Origin: an uncultured Saprospiraceae bacterium
GTDB lineage: Bacteria > Bacteroidota > Bacteroidia > Chitinophagales > Saprospiraceae
NCBI GenBank assembly: GCA_937930025.1
Contig: CALGJW010000371.1
Location: 1 to 37,152, forward strand
Reading direction: 5' to 3'
Length of the DNA stretch: 37,152 nt
The notes under the pieces were generated by a model. That model was not told the origin of the DNA and did no database searches. It worked only from the letters and a program-made list of their open reading frames with translations. A program made the position numbers and the translations under genes. Numbering within the stretch: position 1 is the first letter of the stretch; each line of letters starts with the position of its first letter. Positions 33,101 through 37,152 of this stretch are shown here, piece after piece.

Positions 33101-33492
33101 GGGGCAAATCCAGCATCTGCATTTACCTCCCATATCATTGTTCCATTTGCATCAAATGCTGCATAAAAGATATTCCGAAATGAACCTCCCTTGGAGCCGA
33201 TGGTAAAAATATTTCCGTTTGCGGCTTGATAATAATTAAACATTGTTTTATAACCATTTCCAGCCAGCCATTTCACCTTTCCGAATTCGTCGATTTTCAT
33301 TAACCAATTGTCAAGTTTTCCAGCAATAGATATATCGCCCAGCACTAGATGACCAGGCTCGTTCGTCTTAATAATTTTATCGCCTTGATTTACAATGCCA
33401 TCACCATACATTTCCAATCTCTTTTGTCCGTTGCCAACTCCTTGGGTGGCGATAAGAAAGATTGCGATAAGGACTATTTGTAAATTCTTCAT
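30184..33492 (-). CDS. Large secreted T9SS protein with propeller-like and DUF7619/DUF11-like domains
   Basis: This 1102-aa protein has a signal peptide (1-22). Residues about 25-440 contain repeated strands such as TKVDNIGTTLWTQTI and EFIAVGSKG, typical of beta-propeller-like repeats. A SdrD/CnaB-like segment (HIAGTVFEDEDLDC onward, about 447-530) follows, then DUF11-like Ig domains including DQEIDYQIRFQNTGTDYAFR with VVIIDTLPGTLDP. The C-terminal T9SS type A sorting domain starts IQIYPNPTSEKVVIL and ends in GVYILTL and KIVKY. It should be exported by the type IX system and attached to the surface or released. The precise role is unknown; adhesion or surface structure is plausible. Confidence 0.9.
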   Translation of the reverse strand: MKNLQIVLIAIFLIATQGVGNGQKRLEMYGDGIVNQGDKIIKTNEPGHLVLGDISIAGKLDNWLMKIDEFGKVKWLAGNGYKTMFNYYQAANGNIFTIGSKGGSFRNIFYAAFDANGTMIWEVNADAGFAPSQPLTPGVLPTSDGNTIFYYGKVDLNGRYQGVVTKVDNIGTTLWTQTIADPNFNYFVSDVQEDSSGEFIAVGSKGVQESFLTKITNSGAIAAQYDFNFIDVPTTGQSIPREERPKQFHIESDGYVFFGISWVADANGTLSPSKVFLSKVNLTGSVIFAENLNWTLTFGSTMMRTSSGNLLVASGNGFDRINYRNYSQTGTLLWSNSVEGDPENCRGQLATHIFEESNHFKIFTNSASDCLQTFNQIQVYTINLSGNFISRKENIIPNSVDVRLKNIIRNGDEFIGTGFTQNLFGVPVFTNLFVARFDENGCIFNSHIAGTVFEDEDLDCTIDQNYTALENWTVIADGPSEDFYGSTDENGVYDLNTFEENYTLAVQLPNAYWGACDTFNVDLSTGSNTVQFDFGIQPLIDCPLLEVDISTPVLRRCFQNDYTVRYCNLGTIGAQDAYVEVILDLFLTIDSTSIPITGQNGRIQIFDIGDVGVGDCGSFHIYATLDCDSTVLGQNHCVQAQIFPDSLCFQEDPSWSGARVELNAECIGDTVQFTIENVGTGPMDEALDYVIIVDDVILRVGNFELDPQQSMTVDEYAGGSTVRMIAQQEQGHPGNDYPSIAIEGCSIDPGNFNLGFVSVFGENDSNPFISIDCQRNRGSYDPNDKIGYPLGYGNENFIAADQEIDYQIRFQNTGTDYAFRVVIIDTLPGTLDPATIRLGASSHNYNYNLSGNGIIEFEFSDIQLPYQSLDDLGSNGFVKFKIKQKEGNFPGTVIQNRAAIYFDFNDPVITEYSIHTIEKPRRFGSQELTWCFGDEFNGIEIFQDTFITLTTEYAAYDSLITTYFDVQAQILTELNVTVNSNEPYMGNIYTTDTTITTNYPITGMCDSMVVTNITVNLIDGIEELNPFGKIQIYPNPTSEKVVILTSKDFSFDLKLQDKLGRTLIDNPAFQNQELDLSKLNAGVYILTLINGHQQWQTKIVKY

Positions 33493-33650
33493 GAGTTAAT
33501 GTTTTCGAAGTCATCTAAATATACTGCTAATATCCTTTGACAATAGGCCTAAAACAAGTACATTTTTCGTATTTTATCAATCGATTATTTACAATATTTG
33601 TTCGTATCTTATTGATATTCAATCATTTTTATACATTTTGATCAATTGAA

Positions 33651-35066
33651 TTGATGTACAATAGCCAACTTCATCAAGTGTTTTTATCACTTTCCTTTCA
33701 CGATTTAAGAGAAATGGGGAAAATTGTTCAATCTCCTTATTTCAATCAACGAGCCGATGTCATTCGGCTATTCGAGTATTTGATGGGGTTAAAAAAAATC
33801 GATCGCGACAATTGGCACCGAGAAAAGATTTTCACTGCAATTTATCCTGCTGAAGAATTTGAGGTTAAAAAACTGCGCCATCTAAGTTCCTTTTTATTAA
33901 ACCTAATAAAAACGTACTTCAAATTAATTGAACATAAGCTGCATCCGATTGCCGAACAAATGACGCTTTGTCAATCCCTTCGAAATCGAGGATTGCTTCC
34001 CAGTTATGAGATACAATGGAATAAACTAACCAAGCTAGTCAAAGCTAATCCACACCAAAACATGACCGCCCATTTAGATCAATTCAACTACTATTTTCAA
34101 CAGGAAGATTTTAACAATAATCAAAGAATAAAAAGAACGGGATATACCTTTTTATCGGAAACTTCTTTTCACTTAAATGCATTTTTTGCAACTGGAATTT
34201 TGCGGCAAGCCTGCATGCAGCTTTCCACTATTCGGCAAAATAAATTACAAGAGCGCAATCCGTTTTTAAAAACTATAATCGAAGAAATTGAATCTGGAAA
34301 TCTGAATCAGAGCATTTCAGTACAAATTTATTACCATGCTTATATTGCACTTTCAAAACCGGAAGACGAGGCCAACTTTAGTGTCTTGCGAAATCAAATT
34401 CAAGAACATTGGAAATCATTCCCACCCAAAGAAATTCGAGATATCTATTTAATAGCCATAAACTTTTGCATCCGACGGTTAAATAAAGGCCATCGGAATT
34501 ATATAAAAGAAGCTTTAGATTTATATAAACAGGGCTTGGCTGACGAAGTATTGATTGAAGATGGAAAGCTTTCAGGGTTTGACTATAAGAACACACTTCG
34601 GCTTAGTTTGGCTTTAAAAGAATTTGATTGGGCCGAAAAATTCCTAGAAATTTATACGCAATATCTTCCGAAAGGGGAACGAGAAAACACTCACCGCTAC
34701 AATCTCGCTTTTTTTTATTTCAACAAGCCGGACTATGAAAAAGCGATGGATTTATTACGGCATGTAGAATTCAACGATGTATTCAATAACCTAGATGCTA
34801 GACGAATGTTGCTCTGCATGTATTATGAACTCAAGGAATATGATGCACTTGAATCATTGCTGGATAGTTTTACGGTGTTTATTCATCGACAAAAAAACAT
34901 TGGCTATCATCGGAATAATTATCTGAACTTGATAAAATTCATGCGTCGAATTCTTAAGGGAGACTTATTGAATCCAACCAAAAGAAAATTATTAGCGGAT
35001 AAAATTTTCGAAACGGAATCTGTAGCTGAAAAAGACTGGCTCTTAAAACAAGTTGCTACTAGCTAG
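33651..35066 (+). CDS. Helical-repeat protein of unknown function
   Basis: This 471-aa protein has no signal peptide or membrane segment. It consists of amphipathic helices with TPR- or HAT-like spacing, for example AEKFLEIYTQYLPKGERENT, YNLAFFYFNKPDYEKAMDLL and CMYYELKEYDALESLLDSF (about 325-410). The N-terminus (VFLSLSFHDLREMGKIVQSP) resembles a protein type that I associate with Saprospiraceae-like genomes, of unknown function. It stands alone between two minus-strand units. I cannot name a family with confidence. Confidence 0.75.
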   Translation: MMYNSQLHQVFLSLSFHDLREMGKIVQSPYFNQRADVIRLFEYLMGLKKIDRDNWHREKIFTAIYPAEEFEVKKLRHLSSFLLNLIKTYFKLIEHKLHPIAEQMTLCQSLRNRGLLPSYEIQWNKLTKLVKANPHQNMTAHLDQFNYYFQQEDFNNNQRIKRTGYTFLSETSFHLNAFFATGILRQACMQLSTIRQNKLQERNPFLKTIIEEIESGNLNQSISVQIYYHAYIALSKPEDEANFSVLRNQIQEHWKSFPPKEIRDIYLIAINFCIRRLNKGHRNYIKEALDLYKQGLADEVLIEDGKLSGFDYKNTLRLSLALKEFDWAEKFLEIYTQYLPKGERENTHRYNLAFFYFNKPDYEKAMDLLRHVEFNDVFNNLDARRMLLCMYYELKEYDALESLLDSFTVFIHRQKNIGYHRNNYLNLIKFMRRILKGDLLNPTKRKLLADKIFETESVAEKDWLLKQVATS

Positions 35067-35091
35067 CCACCGTCAGAATTAAATCAACTCC

Positions 35092-35598
35092 CTATCTATT
35101 GGCATCCTTGAACGCTTGGTTCAGCATTTTAAAATCCAAGGCGCCATTGTTTTCTTTTAAAAAATCTAGAATGACAATTGCTTTATTCAAGCGGGTTTCA
35201 GCTCGTTTAGGCTTAGCAATAATGTAAATCAAACTCCTTTGTTTTCCCATTGTGAGGCTATGGAAAATTTTTTCTCCTTCTGGATCTTGATAGAGTAATT
35301 CTGTAAATTCTTCAGGTACCGGGAGGCCGTACTTACTATTATCTTTAGTTAACTTTAATACGCATTGGTCTCCAACTTTCAGGTTTAGCTTTGTGCGAAT
35401 TTCTTTGTTAACATTAATGAAATAACCTTTGGCTTTGTTAGGCATCAGGGCGCATTGAAATTCAACCGTTCCGTTTAACTGGCAGATCACCCGACGGTTG
35501 TCACCTTCGCAGAATTTTTCACCGATGTCTTTAGGCACTGAGAAATGATGTCCCCAGAGATTTGAATTGAAATCGTCAAGTATGCTTTTAAATTCCAT
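35092..35598 (-). CDS. DUF1905/YdeI (OmdA)-family protein
   Basis: This 168-aa protein combines an N-terminal DUF1905 beta-barrel (about 10-95: WGHHFSVPKDIGEKF, NKAKGYFINVNKEIRTKLNL, KVGDQCVLKLT) with a C-terminal YdeI/OmpD-associated helical part (about 105-165: HSLTMGKQRSLIYIIAKPKR, ETRLNKAIVILDFL). The family is common in Bacteroidota, is cytoplasmic, and its biochemical role is unknown. It starts 15 bp after the second FISUMP gene on the same strand and may be co-transcribed with it. Confidence 0.85.
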   Translation of the reverse strand: MEFKSILDDFNSNLWGHHFSVPKDIGEKFCEGDNRRVICQLNGTVEFQCALMPNKAKGYFINVNKEIRTKLNLKVGDQCVLKLTKDNSKYGLPVPEEFTELLYQDPEGEKIFHSLTMGKQRSLIYIIAKPKRAETRLNKAIVILDFLKENNGALDFKMLNQAFKDANR

Positions 35599-35613
35599 AA
35601 TAAGAGAGTAGAA

Positions 35614-36249
35614 CTATATTTTCGCAGGCTGCACACAGCGCACTACGAATTGTCGAATTTTTCTTTTCTTATCCTCGATATGATGCTTGTGATTATGCTT
35701 AACTACACCGACATGTCCGAAATGAACATGAAAGTTAGAATCACCATTAGAAAGCCACATGGTCATATTTTCTCTATCGCCCAACTTTTTTCCTTGCACC
35801 CAATTGCTAGAAGAAAAATTTAATTTGTTTTCAGGATCAAATAAATCTAGTTTTTTAGTTTCATCTTGATACCAAGCTTGGCTGTCGACGTTGTCTTCCT
35901 TGTCCATTGTGTCTAACTTAATTTCTCCTTTCAGTTTTATCCGTTGCTTATAATACCAAGCGAAAAATTCATCCCATTGACTTTCCGATGGAATATTCCA
36001 TCCTTCGGGACAAACCTCAGACAAATCTTGTTTTGGATAAAAATTATATTGCTGGCAGATTTCATCTTTTGGTTTGATTGCCTTGCAATAAGAATTGGGA
36101 GAAAGATATCTTAAATTTTCTGTCATCCAATTGAGGCCATTCGCTTGATGATAGCTGTATACCTGCTGATCACGAATATCAACAAAAGTATTTTGGGAAA
36201 ATAATTGGAAGGAGGAAAAAAGGAATGTTAAATAAATTAGGCTCTTCAT
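35614..36249 (-). CDS. Second secreted FISUMP-domain protein with His-rich C-terminus
   Basis: This 211-aa protein has a signal peptide (1-19, MKSLIYLTFLFSSFQLFSQ). FISUMP landmarks follow: DIRDQQVYSYHQANGLNWMT with ENLRYLS, NFYPKQDLSEVCPEGWNIPS and the terminal RQFVVRCV. Before the last strand is HVHFGHVGVVKHNHKHHIE, with seven His, matching the position of the His cluster in the protein at 18865. The two are clear paralogues at about 16 kb distance. Metal binding is an attractive but untested idea. It lies 26 bp from the membrane protein gene upstream and 15 bp before the YdeI-like gene, all on the minus strand. Confidence 0.82.
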   Translation of the reverse strand: MKSLIYLTFLFSSFQLFSQNTFVDIRDQQVYSYHQANGLNWMTENLRYLSPNSYCKAIKPKDEICQQYNFYPKQDLSEVCPEGWNIPSESQWDEFFAWYYKQRIKLKGEIKLDTMDKEDNVDSQAWYQDETKKLDLFDPENKLNFSSSNWVQGKKLGDRENMTMWLSNGDSNFHVHFGHVGVVKHNHKHHIEDKKRKIRQFVVRCVQPAKI

Positions 36250-36275
36250 TTAATTATAACTTTAAAAATGAAAAT

Positions 36276-36869
36276 TTATTTTGATTTATCCTCTCTTCTA
36301 AAGTCAATAAAAAGATCGTCGAAATAGATAGGGTCTTCTCCCTCGTGGATACAGAATATATCAATAGGTTGATTTTTCGATCCTAATGGAATATATGCCC
36401 GAATGAATAATTTTTCCCATCCTGAATCTTGCCTTTCCTTGACTTCGCCAGACTCTTCATAGTATTGTCCGGACTTACAAGCCAAGCGACCCACTTGCTT
36501 TCCTTCGGGGTTATATCGCCAGACAGATATCCAAAGATCCTCATCTCCATCAGCAGCTGGAATTTTATAACTAAGTCCGAATTTATTGGAAGCATCTAAT
36601 TTGACACTATGTTGATGGGAATGCGCGAAGTCCGTGGATTGTAATTTTCCGCCGCCGAATCTTCGATCACGGTCCCAGAGGTATTGCTTCCCTTGATATT
36701 GCACGACTTTCTCAGCATTACATCGAATATCTTGTTGTTTGGTCTTATGAAATCCTCCAAAAAGATAAATCACACCAACAATCAAGGAGAATGCTACGAT
36801 ACTTCCCAGCATTTTTCTTACCGTTTTATAAAATCCTTGACGTTGTTCCTCATTTTGAAAGCTATTCAT
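36276..36869 (-). CDS. Single-pass membrane protein with extracytoplasmic domain
   Basis: The track start at 36947 would overlap the divergent AlgI-like gene, so I choose the ATG at 36869 (MNSFQNEEQRQGF), giving 197 aa. One transmembrane helix (about 24-41, SIVAFSLIVGVIYLFGG) is followed by an extracytoplasmic domain of about 150 residues with DLWISVWRYNPEGKQ, WEKLFIRAYIPLG and DPIYFDDLFIDFR. The latter pattern resembles carbohydrate-binding beta-sandwich modules that end in a YFDDI/VxI strand. It also has a His motif, AHSHQHS. It shares a 57-bp divergent gap with the acyltransferase gene. Function is unknown; glycan binding is an inference. Confidence 0.65.
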   Translation of the reverse strand: MNSFQNEEQRQGFYKTVRKMLGSIVAFSLIVGVIYLFGGFHKTKQQDIRCNAEKVVQYQGKQYLWDRDRRFGGGKLQSTDFAHSHQHSVKLDASNKFGLSYKIPAADGDEDLWISVWRYNPEGKQVGRLACKSGQYYEESGEVKERQDSGWEKLFIRAYIPLGSKNQPIDIFCIHEGEDPIYFDDLFIDFRREDKSK

Positions 36870-36926
36870 TGATTCCTTCTTTAGGGAAAACGAATTTATA
36901 TCTTTAGGGCCAGAAGAAAAAACGCA

Positions 36927-37152
36927 ATGGTATTTAGTAGTATTCATTTCCTACTTTATTTTTTACCGATCTTTTTAGTGATCTATTTTTTCCTGCCGAA
37001 GTCTGGGAAAAATGGGTTCGCCTTATTGGCTTCTATCTTGTTTTATGCTTGGGGCGCACCAACCTTCATCGTACTCATTCTCTTTTCAATTCTAATCGAC
37101 TTCTACTTGGTTAAGTTATTTGATCAATCCATTGGAAAACTACGTCGAGGAC
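36927..37152 (+). CDS. AlgI-like MBOAT O-acyltransferase (5' part only)
   Basis: The frame from the ATG at 36927 runs open to the window edge (75 codons) and is absent from the ORF track. It begins MVFSSIHFLLYFLPIFLVIY, then FFLPKSGKNGFALLASILFY and AWGAPTFIVLILF, a close match to the N-terminus of AlgI/PatA-type MBOAT proteins. These membrane enzymes, with a DHHW/AlgJ-like partner, O-acetylate exported polysaccharides such as alginate or peptidoglycan. The catalytic His lies beyond the edge. It is divergent from the single-pass membrane protein gene. Confidence 0.9.
   Translation, partial: MVFSSIHFLLYFLPIFLVIYFFLPKSGKNGFALLASILFYAWGAPTFIVLILFSILIDFYLVKLFDQSIGKLRRG

Noticed and set aside
36870-36947. 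N-terminal 26-residue extension of the membrane protein at 36276
   Set aside because: It would overlap the start of the divergent AlgI-like gene and adds nothing recognisable; the internal Met is preferred.

Overview
The window is low-GC bacterial DNA and looks like Bacteroidota, most likely a Saprospiraceae-type lineage. This is inferred from a type IX secretion (Por) C-terminal sorting domain, two FISUMP-domain secreted proteins, a 31-aa AURKAIP1/COX24-type basic protein, TAnnTTTG-like -7 promoter elements and the general lack of Shine-Dalgarno sequences. No tRNA, rRNA, CRISPR array or insertion sequence was seen.

Region 1 (1-15210) is a surface-polysaccharide locus. On the minus strand are a leucine-rich-repeat secreted protein (cut by the window edge), a DUF1972 glycosyltransferase, a WecA/TagO-type initiating transferase and a Wzz-like chain-length protein. 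On the plus strand an operon encodes a hexapeptide acetyltransferase, a Wzx-like flippase, a KpsS-like GT-B protein and a Wzy-like polymerase. It is followed by a GT4 glycosyltransferase and then a pseudaminic acid operon pseB-pseC-pseF-pseH-pseI that lacks pseG.

Region 2 (15300-18671) is a signalling operon: an H-NOX haem/NO sensor, a hybrid histidine kinase with REC and Hpt domains, and a LytTR response regulator. The main discovery of this reading is that four transcription units of the polysaccharide locus are each preceded by 2-4 direct repeats of a box close to TACCAAAANCCGAA. Nearly all repeat at exactly 21 bp, as LytTR regulators usually require, and each array ends 35-37 bp upstream of the G of a degenerate -7 element. 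Together these suggest that an NO- or oxygen-sensing phosphorelay controls capsule and pseudaminic acid synthesis next door. Only the repeats and the gene order are directly seen; the regulatory link is inference.

Region 3 (18865-28904) is mostly housekeeping: a FISUMP protein, a GNAT acetyltransferase, a class V aminotransferase, RNase G/E with a hairpin-rich leader, the 31-aa basic protein, a TPR protein, an HU/IHF protein, yicC, gmk, apaG, a DUF4412 protein, an ECF sigma factor with TTAAACAAA repeats around its promoter and a clear terminator, and a DUF3820 protein.

Region 4 (29102-37152) holds a TetR regulator with a palindrome upstream, a small lipoprotein, a 1102-aa T9SS-secreted protein, a helical repeat protein, a YdeI/DUF1905 protein, a second FISUMP protein, a single-pass membrane protein, and the start of an AlgI-like MBOAT acyltransferase cut by the right edge.
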